A stretch of 64,000 bases of DNA from Empedobacter brevis NBRC 14943 = ATCC 43319 (GCF_000382425.1 NZ_KB908302.1:1-64000); one strand, 5' to 3'. Shown: positions 8,567 through 16,709, numbered from the stretch's first letter. Translations and numbers: made by a program. The notes: a model not told the origin generated them from the letters alone.

Positions 8567-9517
8567 TTAAAATAAGCTATAATTTACGAAAAATCCAATT
8601 CGGTTTTTCACTTCAATTTCACCGGAGTTCAAATTCGAATGCAGAGGTTGAAAATATTCTACACCAAAATTAAATCGTTTGGCAGCGGCTTCCAATCCGA
8701 TTTTAGCAAATTGGGCATCACCTTTTGATTTTGGAATTGCTTCTCCAAACTGTTCATTTTCGAAGTAAAGTTCGTTTTGAAAACCAACTTTTCCAACCAA
8801 TTTGAATTCATTGTTTATAAAAAGTTGCTGCAATTGAATCAATTGGTTCCATTGATCCCCAAACTTATATTTCTTTTTATTCTCTCCTTTCAGATTATAG
8901 TCTGTGACCACTTGTAAGGCCGTATTTTTATAAGCCAATTGATAATTTAGAGCAAATTGTGTGTCCCAGCTTCCTGTTCCTAGCTGAAAACTTGGATTGG
9001 TGGTTTCAGCATTTGTTTGATCAAATTTAGCGATAGGAATTTTTAAACCAACTGCCGCGCTTAATCCATGTTTAAATTTATTTGTATCTTGAGTAGGTTT
9101 GACAAGCTTGACAACACCCATTACATTTAAATCTCCAATTCCCGAAATAGAAGTTGAGTTTTTGCCATCTTTTTGATGGAAATGATACGGAATGCTGGCA
9201 TTGACGTCTATTCTGTTATGTACAGGGATTCTTGCCCACAATTGAATTGTATTGAATTGCTGCTTTTGTGTTCTTTTATTGGAAAAAGCATCTTCTTTTG
9301 CTTTATAATATTGATGCAGATAGCGAACACCAATAAAGTTCGAGTTTAAAAGATTTTCAATTCCATTAGAAGCAGATGTAGCTGAACAGCCACAAGCATC
9401 GCAGTCTAATTCTACTTCCTGAAAATAAGGAGAGCTAATAGAATCGTGATCAGTATGTGCCAAAAGTAGAATGGGACTAAAAAATAGGACTAAAAATAAT
9501 GTTTGATATAATTTCAT
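8567..9517 (-). CDS. predicted outer-membrane beta-barrel protein of the copper operon
   Basis: 316 residues from the ATG at 9517, which directly precedes a good signal peptide (MKLYQTLFLVLFFSPILLLA). A second ATG at 9541 would overlap the upstream gene by 14 bases. The mature N-terminus has a His/Asp part and the motif CDACGC, a likely metal ligand. The rest alternates polar and apolar residues and ends in FFVNYSLF, with a terminal Phe typical of outer-membrane barrels. It follows the MbnH-like gene and precedes the YHS gene. I do not know the substrate; a copper or metal-chelate role is inferred from context. Confidence 0.62.
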   Translation of the reverse strand: MKLYQTLFLVLFFSPILLLAHTDHDSISSPYFQEVELDCDACGCSATSASNGIENLLNSNFIGVRYLHQYYKAKEDAFSNKRTQKQQFNTIQLWARIPVHNRIDVNASIPYHFHQKDGKNSTSISGIGDLNVMGVVKLVKPTQDTNKFKHGLSAAVGLKIPIAKFDQTNAETTNPSFQLGTGSWDTQFALNYQLAYKNTALQVVTDYNLKGENKKKYKFGDQWNQLIQLQQLFINNEFKLVGKVGFQNELYFENEQFGEAIPKSKGDAQFAKIGLEAAAKRFNFGVEYFQPLHSNLNSGEIEVKNRIGFFVNYSLF

Positions 9518-9527
9518 TAGAATAGAT

Positions 9528-10568
9528 TTAAAACTCTGCATAAGCAGGGTTATGAATAAATGTATAATCGGTCAGTGTTTTCAGAAAAGCTATAATGGCC
9601 TTTTTTTCTTGATCGGTCATAGGAATTCCTCTTTGTCCATTTTGTTTCAAGAGAGGATCCAGTCGTTTATCATTTTGTACATTGTCCGAATAAAAATTCA
9701 AGACAGCTTCTAAACTGTAGAAGCGTCCATCATGCATATAAGGTTTAGTCATCTCAATATTTCGTAAACTAGGAACCCGAAATTTCATGAAATCAGCTGA
9801 ATCCAGGGTCACACGATATAGCCCACCATCTTTGTATTGCTTGTCGTAATACATTCCGGTATTTCGAAAAGATTCGTCAGTAAAAAGTGCTCCCTGATGA
9901 CAGCTAGAACATTTTTGCTGGAAAAGTTGCATTCCTGTTTTTTCAAGTGTAGTCAAATCAGCTTCTTTTCGAACATATTGATCGTACTTGGCATCTTTTG
10001 AAACGACAGAAGCCATAAATTGTCCCAATGCACTGAGGATCCGATTGGCATTAATCGATTCGTCACCGAATGCATTTTTAAACATTTTTCGATAATTAGA
10101 ATCGCCTGAAAGTTTTTTGATGATTTCAGGAAAGGTGGTGTCCATTTCCTCTTCTGCTGTAATAGGCGAAATAGGCTGTTGAGCTAAATCGTGTATCACG
10201 CCATCCCACATATATCGATTTAAGAAAGCCAGATTTTGAATCGGAGGTGCATTTCGAATTCCTATTCTGTCCTCAATTCCATGACTCACAGTATGGCCAT
10301 GATGCGTAAAAGCATTTTCCTGAATGTGACAAAACGCACACGAAATGGTATTGTTACGGGACAATCGGCCTTCGTAAAACAGTTTTCTACCTAGCTCTAC
10401 TCCATTTTTTGTAAGCGGATATTTTTCGGTATCAAATGTCATTTTCGGAAAGTAAGAGGGTATGTCTAATTGATAAGGTTCATCAATGATTTTTCCATAA
10501 TCAATCTCATCATCATTGCAACTTGACAAGATGAATAAACTGAATAGAATGAGTATGATTTTGTTCAT
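9528..10568 (-). CDS. di-heme MbnH/MauG-type peroxidase-like lipoprotein
   Basis: 346 residues. The lipobox LSSC has its Cys at 17. Two c-type heme sites are present: CAFCH (C77, C80, H81) and CSSCH (C220, C223, H224). This is the cytochrome-c peroxidase/MauG fold. It lies 42 bases after the gene for an MbnP-family protein. In known MbnP/MbnH pairs the di-heme enzyme oxidises a tryptophan of its partner to kynurenine, which helps bind copper. The role here is inferred from that pairing; a plain peroxidase is the alternative. It acts in the periplasm. Confidence 0.82.
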   Translation of the reverse strand: MNKIILILFSLFILSSCNDDEIDYGKIIDEPYQLDIPSYFPKMTFDTEKYPLTKNGVELGRKLFYEGRLSRNNTISCAFCHIQENAFTHHGHTVSHGIEDRIGIRNAPPIQNLAFLNRYMWDGVIHDLAQQPISPITAEEEMDTTFPEIIKKLSGDSNYRKMFKNAFGDESINANRILSALGQFMASVVSKDAKYDQYVRKEADLTTLEKTGMQLFQQKCSSCHQGALFTDESFRNTGMYYDKQYKDGGLYRVTLDSADFMKFRVPSLRNIEMTKPYMHDGRFYSLEAVLNFYSDNVQNDKRLDPLLKQNGQRGIPMTDQEKKAIIAFLKTLTDYTFIHNPAYAEF

Positions 10569-10610
10569 TTTGCATGGAATTAAGCGGTGTTTGGATAAAC
10601 ACCGCTAAGA

Positions 10611-11453
10611 TTAGTTTATGGTTTCATTATTATGTACATGATCGACACGAAACATTTTTTGCATATTGTCTGTTACCAATTGAGCAAAACCTGAAGATCC
10701 CATTACATTGTTGGTCGACTTATCCAGTGTTAATTTATTGACTCCGCTTAAATAAGTGTTCAAGTTTGCCATGATATGAATTGAAGGTTTGATTTTAGAA
10801 GTAACTCGTGCAGATGTTGGTAAATCAAGGGTAACTTCTCTGTAAAGATCCGGTACTTCGTTTTTACTGATATCTCCCATATTACCTGTATGAGTCAAGA
10901 AAAAATTATCGGTTGTATTTGTTACATAGAAACCTTCAAGTTTTATAAAAACATAACCGGCAGCCCATGACCAGGTTAATCCACTTCTTTTCGCCTTTTC
11001 CCAAAATGTAGCTTGTCCGGTATGGCCTAATAAATAGGCTTTTTGCGATACACCAATCCCAAACCTCACTTTGGTATATTTATTTTGAGGAATATTTTCC
11101 AAATCTAAGTAGACAACATTGGCTACTGCAGAATCCTGATCAACAACAAAAGCTCCTTTATCAGGATCGTTTTTGTGATAATCAAATTCATTTCCTTTTT
11201 CGTCTATTAGTGTAATGTTAGAAATAATATATTTTAACGTTGTGAATTTATGCTTTTGTCCGTTTGATGAGGTCTGAGTGGTTTGGTCTAATACAATACC
11301 TCCCAAATTATCGAATCCATTCTCAAATTTTAACTGAATTTTTCCTGGTTCAGAAGTATTGATTTCTGAAAAGTCGTCATCATTGTTACATGAAGTAAGT
11401 AAAGTGAACAGTGCAATAAATGAGAAATTGATAAAATATTTAATTGTTTTCAT
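10611..11453 (-). CDS. MbnP-family copper-binding lipoprotein
   Basis: The open frame reaches 11597, but the ATG at 11453 starts a lipoprotein signal (MKTIKYFINFSFIALF, then LTSC), so 280 residues are annotated. The core has the family mark GLTWSWAAGY (about residues 169-178), then FIKLEGF, with tryptophans that could be modified by the neighbouring di-heme enzyme. Histidines cluster at the C-terminus (DHVHNN). MbnP/CorA-type proteins hold copper at the cell surface. The gene sits between two small Cys-motif membrane proteins and MbnH, all in one direction. Confidence 0.82.
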   Translation of the reverse strand: MKTIKYFINFSFIALFTLLTSCNNDDDFSEINTSEPGKIQLKFENGFDNLGGIVLDQTTQTSSNGQKHKFTTLKYIISNITLIDEKGNEFDYHKNDPDKGAFVVDQDSAVANVVYLDLENIPQNKYTKVRFGIGVSQKAYLLGHTGQATFWEKAKRSGLTWSWAAGYVFIKLEGFYVTNTTDNFFLTHTGNMGDISKNEVPDLYREVTLDLPTSARVTSKIKPSIHIMANLNTYLSGVNKLTLDKSTNNVMGSSGFAQLVTDNMQKMFRVDHVHNNETIN

Positions 11454-11536
11454 TGTGATAAATTGTTTAATTTTTTTGAATAAAAATGCTGTTGAAAAAC
11501 ATTCATTGTTTTTCAATACAAGTACTGTCGTTAAGA

Positions 11537-11908
11537 TTAAACAATTGGAGGTTTCAATTGTTTGAAGACCCAATTGATGGAATAGGTCGAATGCCAAAAG
11601 AATCTATGTTTGATTTGTACAGTAAAATCCAGGATAAATGGTATGCTAAAACATTCGAAATACAGACAATTTTCTGCAAACCGGATATTTTTTATTAAAA
11701 GCTGATGAGATTGTTGTTCAGTTTCTTTTAATTGTTTAGATAAATAACATTTTCCATTACATTGCATTTCAGGACGTTCTTTATTGATACAGTATTCATC
11801 AACGATTCTCTCTTGTGTACTGATAAACACAGTAAAAGGAATCAATGAGCGAAAACCAATTAAAAGCACGAACAATGCAATCAACAAACAATTGATACTT
11901 TTGAGCAT
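11537..11908 (-). CDS. small Cys-triad membrane protein, copy B
   Basis: An upstream TTG at 11926 is open, but the ATG at 11908 begins a clean helix (MLKSINCLLIALFVLLIG), giving 123 residues. After the helix comes RSLIP, then EYCINKERPEMQCNGKCYL, that is C-X9-C-X3-C. The following part is not recognisable until the end, FKQLKPPIV. The same motif and tail occur in the gene directly upstream (11975-12337), so the two are a tandem duplication. It precedes MbnP in the operon. A role as a membrane-anchored metal ligand is inferred, not shown. Confidence 0.7.
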   Translation of the reverse strand: MLKSINCLLIALFVLLIGFRSLIPFTVFISTQERIVDEYCINKERPEMQCNGKCYLSKQLKETEQQSHQLLIKNIRFAENCLYFECFSIPFILDFTVQIKHRFFWHSTYSINWVFKQLKPPIV

Positions 11909-11974
11909 TCGTATATAGAATGTCAAATCGATTATATGTTAGTGATACATGATAGTTTGATAAAAAAGAATTGT

Positions 11975-12337
11975 TTATCCGATTGGAGGTTGTAGTTGTT
12001 GTTTCAACTGATATTGAGGATTGAGGTTTAACTGGAATGTAGAAACCTTTTTAATAAATGATAAAAATACAGGTTCATTAATTTCAAGAGAAGATTGATA
12101 AATGAAGTAATCAATTGAACGCAGTGTAATAGGAATTTGATCGTTTCGATTGTCGTCCACCGTTTTTGAAACTTGTTCTGTTAAATAGCAGAAACCATTA
12201 CACATCAATTCAGGACGCTCTAGATTGATACAATATTCATTTGAAATCCGATCATAATTTACCAAATAGTCGACTACCGGTAGCAAAGGTCTACATGTAA
12301 TTAGTACGACGGTTAATATGAATAGGAAAGATTTCAA
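11975..12337 (-). CDS. small Cys-triad membrane protein, copy A
   Basis: 120 residues. The frame begins with TTG at 12337-12335. There is no in-frame ATG between the upstream stop and the helix, so a TTG start is likely. An N-terminal helix (SFLFILTVVLITCR) precedes EYCINLERPELMCNGFCYL, the same C-X9-C-X3-C pattern as in copy B. The C-terminus QLKQQLQPPIG also matches copy B. It heads the leftward MbnP/MbnH operon. I see no named family. The conserved cysteines suggest binding of a metal or of a disulfide partner on the periplasmic face. Confidence 0.66.
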   Translation of the reverse strand: MKSFLFILTVVLITCRPLLPVVDYLVNYDRISNEYCINLERPELMCNGFCYLTEQVSKTVDDNRNDQIPITLRSIDYFIYQSSLEINEPVFLSFIKKVSTFQLNLNPQYQLKQQLQPPIG

Positions 12338-12522
12338 GTCTTGAAAATTTTTTATAAAATTAAAACGTTTCAGTCAATTTGAAAATGAAGATTGTCAGTT
12401 TTGTGAATTATTTATATTGAAAAAAGAGAACGAAATATTTCAATTCGTTGTTTAATTTCTATATGAAACGTTTTGAGTAAAAATCTTCAAGGGATATATT
12501 TTTTATAAACAGAAAGATGTTG

Positions 12523-12530
12523 TAGCTTTG
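12523..12530 (+). promoter_or_regulatory. -7 promoter element before the small reading frame
   Basis: TAGCTTTG matches TAnnTTTG and lies 24 bases before the ATG at 12554. It could drive both the small frame and the GreA-like gene that follows. Confidence 0.5.
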
Positions 12531-12553
12531 ATTCATCATTTTTAACATGAATT

Positions 12554-12667
12554 ATGGCAAATTATATCGACATATACAGAAGAAACAACCAATCGTGGTT
12601 GCTTTTGTCGTTAGCCTATTTACATGATGATACTTTCTTAAGAAGCTCGAAAGAGTTTATCAAGTAG
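12554..12667 (+). CDS. possible 37-residue small protein
   Basis: A short frame from ATG at 12554 to TAG at 12665-12667. The protein reads MANYIDIYRRNNQSW then LLLSLAYLHDD and ends in KEFIK. It is not strongly hydrophobic. A TAnnTTTG promoter lies 24 bases upstream and a hairpin follows at once, so the layout is that of a small gene. A second ATG at 12547 opens a different 26-codon frame over the same DNA. Coding status cannot be proved here. Confidence 0.45.
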   Translation: MANYIDIYRRNNQSWLLLSLAYLHDDTFLRSSKEFIK

Positions 12668-12692
12668 TCCCTGTTACGATCCAAGACAGGGA
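12668..12692 (+). terminator. weak terminator-like hairpin
   Basis: TCCCTGT at 12668-12674 pairs with ACAGGGA at 12686-12692 around an 11-base loop. A T-rich stretch follows eight bases later, so termination may be partial. Confidence 0.4.
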
Positions 12693-12730
12693 ACCTCCGT
12701 TTTATTTCAATTATCAATTATTTTCAACTT

Positions 12731-12813
12731 TCTGGAAGGAGATTTGTATCAAATTGTAGCGTTTTAAACTTCGCTATCATTTGATATTTGGGTCTTTAAA
12801 AATCTATTCCAGA
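12731..12813 (+). promoter_or_regulatory. long 5' leader hairpin upstream of the Gre-family gene
   Basis: An outer stem TCTGGAA/TTCCAGA joins 12731-12737 to 12807-12813. Inside it, 12747-12761 pairs with 12772-12786 (TATCAAATTGTAGCG with CGCTATCATTTGATA), with two mismatches around a 10-base loop. The structure ends 33 bases before the ATG at 12847. It is not followed by a T-run, so it looks like a leader element rather than a terminator. Its function is unknown. Confidence 0.5.
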
Positions 12814-12846
12814 AAATAGTATACAACAAACGAAGAGTTTATCAGA

Positions 12847-13224
12847 ATGACAACAACTATAATTTTAACAACCGGTTTATACGATTTAATTAAAGATCAT
12901 TTAAGAAGAAAAAAAGTAACGATAGAACAAGAAGAAATTTTAACAAAAGAATTGAGGCATGCCGAACAAATTCTTCGCCGTGATTTAGCAGATGATATTG
13001 TGACAGTTGGTAAAAAGGTAACGATTAAAGAATTGAATTCGAACCAGGAATATCAATTGAATTTTGTAAGTCCGGAAAAAGCTAAACCTAAAAAGAACCG
13101 CCATTCTATTTTAATGGACGAAGGTTTAGCGACAATTGGCTATAAAAAAGGTGATGTTATAGAATGGCCGACGAAAGAAGGTGCAAAAAAATATGAAATT
13201 TTGAAGGTAGAAACTGTCGCTTAG
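12847..13224 (+). CDS. GreA/GreB family (Rnk-like) protein
   Basis: 125 residues, shorter than the 158 of GreA. The C-terminal GreA/GreB domain is visible (VTIKELNSNQEYQLNFVSPEKA, then GYKKGDVIEW). The N-terminal half is only a short helix and lacks the full antiparallel coiled coil with its acidic tip. It is thus closer to Rnk-like proteins, which bind RNA polymerase but need not cleave transcripts. The gene lies downstream of the structured leader and before a shared terminator with murI. Confidence 0.78.
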   Translation: MTTTIILTTGLYDLIKDHLRRKKVTIEQEEILTKELRHAEQILRRDLADDIVTVGKKVTIKELNSNQEYQLNFVSPEKAKPKKNRHSILMDEGLATIGYKKGDVIEWPTKEGAKKYEILKVETVA

Positions 13225-13230
13225 CTTCTG

Positions 13231-13274
13231 AAAACAGATAAAAACCGGGGAATTTCCCCGGTTTTTATCTGTTT
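13231..13274. terminator. perfect bidirectional terminator
   Basis: A perfect 22-bp inverted repeat centred on CCGGGGAATTCCCCGG, with A/T-rich outer arms forming U-runs in both directions. It separates the Gre-family gene from murI. Confidence 0.92.
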
Positions 13275-13279
13275 TTATA

Positions 13280-14089
13280 TTACAAACTTATATGTGAAGC
13301 TGTAATCTGTTTTCCATAAAATATAGTTGTGTTGGCTTCGAAATTCTTGGCATCATCTGTTGTGTAAAATATTAAGGTACCGTTTTTCGAACATTGTGTT
13401 TCCACTTCGGGATGACGTTCTAAATAATGAATTAATTTATTTGCGACTAATTCACCTTGAGAAAGGATGGTTACATAATCCGGAACATATTCTTTTATCA
13501 CAGGTAATAATAACGGATAATGTGTACAAGCTAATACAATTGTATCAATTTCAGAAGATTGAGAAAATAACCGTTGAATATCTTTCTCAATAATATCGTG
13601 TGCTGCTTTGCTGTCAATCTCGTTATTTTCGACCAAAGGAACCCAAAGCGGACAAGGATGTTGAAAAACCTCTATAGCAGGATGAAATTTATTGATTTCA
13701 ATTTTATATGATTCAGACAAAACAGTTCCCTGTGTGGCTAAGATTCCTACTTTACCATTGACAGTGTATTCGTTGATTGATTCTGTGGTAGGACGAATGA
13801 CTCCTAAAACTTTTTTACCTTCAGGTAAATCATGTTGCTGTATGCTTCTCAAGGCTTTTGCAGAAGCTGTATTACAAGCAAGAATGACCAAATTGCATCC
13901 TAAGTCGAATAATTTGAAAACACATTCTTTTGTGTATTCATATACCGTTTCGAACGAACGAATGCCGTACGGAACACGTGCATTGTCACCTAAATAAATA
14001 TAATCGTATTTCGGAAGTTGCTTCTGAATTTCTTTGAAAACGGTTAACCCTCCATAACCAGAGTCAAAAACACCAATTGGTCCTTGCAT
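13280..14089 (-). CDS. murI: glutamate racemase
   Basis: 269 residues. It interconverts L- and D-glutamate for peptidoglycan synthesis, in the cytosol and without a cofactor. The N-terminal GVFDSGYGGLTV places D9 in the active site. The two catalytic cysteines are C72 in LACNTASA and C188 in LACTHYPLL. Histidine H190 follows. Length and order are normal. A TAnnTTTG box lies 22 bases upstream on the same strand. The flanking genes are unrelated, so it is probably transcribed alone. Confidence 0.95.
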   Translation of the reverse strand: MQGPIGVFDSGYGGLTVFKEIQKQLPKYDYIYLGDNARVPYGIRSFETVYEYTKECVFKLFDLGCNLVILACNTASAKALRSIQQHDLPEGKKVLGVIRPTTESINEYTVNGKVGILATQGTVLSESYKIEINKFHPAIEVFQHPCPLWVPLVENNEIDSKAAHDIIEKDIQRLFSQSSEIDTIVLACTHYPLLLPVIKEYVPDYVTILSQGELVANKLIHYLERHPEVETQCSKNGTLIFYTTDDAKNFEANTTIFYGKQITASHISL

Positions 14090-14111
14090 TTTTTGTGTTC
14101 TTATTTGTTGG

Positions 14112-14119
14112 CAAAATTA
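14112..14119 (-). promoter_or_regulatory. -7 element for murI
   Basis: The minus strand reads TAATTTTG, 22 bases before the murI ATG. Confidence 0.45.
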
Positions 14120-14249
14120 CGAAATGTATTGGAAGTACATTTAAAATTACGCATTCAGAAAATCATTTTTTGACAGTTTTAAGAAATTTAAACAATATGA
14201 AAAATGATTGATTCAATGGTAAAAATAACAATTGTATATTTTCATACAA

Positions 14250-14810
14250 TTAAACTTTCAAAATTCCTCTAAAACCTCGTGAAGCATAGTATGATTGTGC
14301 ACCGTTGTGGTAAATAAAAACTGTTCCATAGCGATAATCGCCAAAAATGGCTCCGCCTAATTGTCGGATACTTTCAGAAGTTTTTAACCAACTTGATGTT
14401 TTTTGATCCACAATTTCTATACTTTGTAACAAGCGATATTCTTCTTCATTTAACAATTCAATTTTCATACTTTTAGCTACATCAACAGTATTGTCTTTAG
14501 GTTGATGTTCCTTACGTGAAGTTTGCCCATCGTAATCATAAGCCAAACTTCTACGACCTTTCGGACTTTCGGCAGCGCAATCTACAAAATAGTAACCATC
14601 TGATTTTGATTCATAAAAAATTACATCAGGTTCACCTTCTGAGAGTTCCATTTCATTCAACGACCATATTTTTTCAGGCTGATGAATTAACCTTTCTTCT
14701 ATTTTTTGCCAATCAAGTCCCGGATGCCGGTGCATATTTTTCTCAAAACGCTGTTTTAAAATGGCTAAACAGTTTTGTTGTTCAGTGGAAGATAATTTAT
14801 TTTTTTGCAT
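14250..14810 (-). CDS. DUF4256 family protein
   Basis: 186 residues, full length. Recognisable blocks are the opening helix, GEPDVIFYE, YYFVDCAAESPKGRRSL, the segment EEEYRLLQSIEIVDQKTSSW, and the C-terminal GGAIFGDYRYGTVFIYHNGA with YYASRGFRG. These are the conserved stretches of the DUF4256 family, whose function is unknown to me. No signal peptide, so it is probably cytosolic. It is a single gene between murI and an AraC regulator. Confidence 0.8.
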   Translation of the reverse strand: MQKNKLSSTEQQNCLAILKQRFEKNMHRHPGLDWQKIEERLIHQPEKIWSLNEMELSEGEPDVIFYESKSDGYYFVDCAAESPKGRRSLAYDYDGQTSRKEHQPKDNTVDVAKSMKIELLNEEEYRLLQSIEIVDQKTSSWLKTSESIRQLGGAIFGDYRYGTVFIYHNGAQSYYASRGFRGILKV

Positions 14811-15013
14811 GAGTTTTTATACTATTTGATGAAAATTGTTATCTCTAATTTAATTAAATTTTTAGAAAATAAATATCTCTCATTATAATTGGAATAATAA
14901 AAATGATAGAAACTGGTGACAATATGGAGTTTTATATTTAAGAAAGAGTAACCGATGTAATAGGATTCTGACAGTAATTATATTACAAATAGTGGAATAG
15001 ATTCAATGTTGGA

Positions 15014-15847
15014 TTAACGTTTCTCATTTTTTCTAAATTCTAAAGGATTCATTTTGGTTTCTCTTTTAAAAAATCGTCCCATATACGATGGATCTGAAAA
15101 ATGAAGTTTTATTGCAATTTCATTTATAGTAGTATCAGTATAAATCAAGAGGTTTTTAATTTCTAAAATGACTTGTCTGTTAATTAATTCTTTTGGGCTG
15201 TAGTTCAAAAATTTATGACAAATCTGAGCTAAATAATAAGGTGTGATATGCAATGTGTCTGCATAAAAAGAAACATCTCTTCTGCTTTTAGCATTTTTAC
15301 CAATTAAATCCCAAAAATCCCAGCACAGTTGTTCTTGTCGGCTGTATAATTTATTTCCGGCTAGTGTATTAAGATTTATTTTTTCGGATAACAATAAAAA
15401 AATATTTTGAAAATGGTTGCAAAGTATCCGTTCTGTATAGATAGAAGATTCTTTCATGATGGATATGACAGAATCCAACCAATGGTTGAAAAAAGAAGAG
15501 TTCCCGAAGTTTAAACGTACTATTGGAGAATAATGCAGATGAGTAAAAAGGTCGTTGGATAAAACATACGCAATACTACTCGCAAGATGTTTTTCTATAA
15601 AAAAACAATGTATTTGTATGTCCTCACTAAAATTTTTAAATAGTAAAATATTGTCCTCACTTAAAACGACAAAATCATTTTTTTTCAAATGCTCTTCTTT
15701 AAAATCTAACTGAATTTTAGCAGAACCTTTTTCTATATAAAATATAGAAAGGTAAGCTAATTTTATAGGATAGTTTTGTAATAGGTGACGACTATTTTGT
15801 TCATAAACATACCCAAAATCAAAAGAGATGTAGCGTTCTAATTTCAA
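15014..15847 (-). CDS. AraC family transcription regulator
   Basis: 277 residues. The N-terminal 150 or so look like a small-ligand sensing beta domain. The C-terminal 100 contain both AraC helix-turn-helix motifs: FYADTLHITPYYLAQICHKF and then TINEIAIKLHFSDPSYMGRF, ending with the family mark FKRETKMNPLEFR. The two helices fit DNA-binding regulators that respond to small molecules or to stress. The likely target is not visible. The divergent neighbour is a GNAT gene at 16000. Confidence 0.85.
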   Translation of the reverse strand: MKLERYISFDFGYVYEQNSRHLLQNYPIKLAYLSIFYIEKGSAKIQLDFKEEHLKKNDFVVLSEDNILLFKNFSEDIQIHCFFIEKHLASSIAYVLSNDLFTHLHYSPIVRLNFGNSSFFNHWLDSVISIMKESSIYTERILCNHFQNIFLLLSEKINLNTLAGNKLYSRQEQLCWDFWDLIGKNAKSRRDVSFYADTLHITPYYLAQICHKFLNYSPKELINRQVILEIKNLLIYTDTTINEIAIKLHFSDPSYMGRFFKRETKMNPLEFRKNEKR

Positions 15848-15999
15848 CTAATAATTTTAATAAATACATAAAATTACTTTTTTTGGTTGGATAAATGATG
15901 ATTTAGTTTCTAAAATGACATATTCTTCTAAAATAATCATACAATCTTTTATACGATTCGATTCTAATTTTGTCTTGTTATAACTTATAGACAAGAAAA

Positions 16000-16551
16000 A
16001 TGGATAAAATGAAATTAGAAACAGAACGATTAATCTTACGTTCATGGAACGTATCAGATGCAGAAAATTTATTTCAATATGCAAAAGACGAAAGAGTAGG
16101 ACCTGTAGCAGGTTGGCCGCCTCATAAAAGTATTGAAGAAAGTAAAGAAATTATAGAAACTGTATTTTCCTATCCGGAGATTTATGCTGTTACGTTAAAG
16201 GAGACAGGTGAAGCAATAGGGTGTATAGGTTTGCTAATAGGAGAAAACAGCAATTTTGATCTGCCGGAAAATGAAGGCGAAGTTGCCTATTGGGTCGGTG
16301 TCCCGCATTGGGGAAAAGGATATATACCGGAAGCGTTAAATGAATTGATAAAACATGCGTTTGTAAATCTCGAATTAACAGATTTATGGTGCGGTTTTTA
16401 TGAAGAGAATATCAAATCGTTACGGGCACAATCAAAATGCGGGTTTACTTTTTCTCATAAAACAGAGAATAAATTTGACAGGTATTTTAAAGATGAAAGA
16501 ATTGAAGTGATAACAAGATTGCGTTATCAAGATTGGAAAAAGAATCAATAA
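16000..16551 (+). CDS. RimJ/RimL-type GNAT acetyltransferase
   Basis: 183 residues. The family begins with LETERLILRSW, as here. The CoA-binding pattern is VGVPHWGKGYIPEALNELI (residues about 107-125). C-terminal blocks AQSKCGF and FDRYFKDERI are typical. These enzymes acetylate N-termini of ribosomal proteins or small amines; the target here is unknown. Two ATG codons (16000 and 16009) are possible. It ends just before a strong hairpin. Confidence 0.85.
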   Translation: MDKMKLETERLILRSWNVSDAENLFQYAKDERVGPVAGWPPHKSIEESKEIIETVFSYPEIYAVTLKETGEAIGCIGLLIGENSNFDLPENEGEVAYWVGVPHWGKGYIPEALNELIKHAFVNLELTDLWCGFYEENIKSLRAQSKCGFTFSHKTENKFDRYFKDERIEVITRLRYQDWKKNQ

Positions 16552-16555
16552 TTGT

Positions 16556-16590
16556 AAACTTACTTCTTAACGAGAAGTAAGTTTTTTTTA
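16556..16590 (+). terminator. rho-independent terminator
   Basis: AAACTTACTTCT at 16556-16567 pairs with AGAAGTAAGTTT at 16573-16584, followed by a T-run. It ends the GNAT transcript. Confidence 0.9.
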
Positions 16591-16639
16591 TGGAGTAAGT
16601 TTTATTTAACAGAATAAAAAGAAATCAATTCATTTTTTG

Positions 16640-16709
16640 GTAAATTATATATATTATCACGTAAATTATATAAACTTTTATACCAATTATACACGAAATT
16701 TGTATAAAA
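16640..16709 (+). promoter_or_regulatory. direct repeats and dyad before the HMA-AraC gene
   Basis: GTAAATTATATA occurs twice, at 16640-16651 and 16661-16672, exactly 21 bp apart. AraC-type proteins often bind direct repeats separated by two helical turns. Next comes an 8-bp dyad, TTTTATAC at 16676-16683 and GTATAAAA at 16702-16709. These may be the operator of the copper operon, autoregulated by its first gene. The DNA is AT-rich, so chance is possible. Confidence 0.4.

Noticed and set aside
11454-11597. Longer N-terminus of the MbnP protein
   Set aside because: The extra 48 residues have no signal character and the ATG at 11453 starts a clean lipoprotein signal.
15857-16084. 75-codon minus-strand frame between AraC and GNAT
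   Set aside because: It overlaps the start of the GNAT gene and codes for no recognisable protein. Low-complexity AT-rich DNA explains it.
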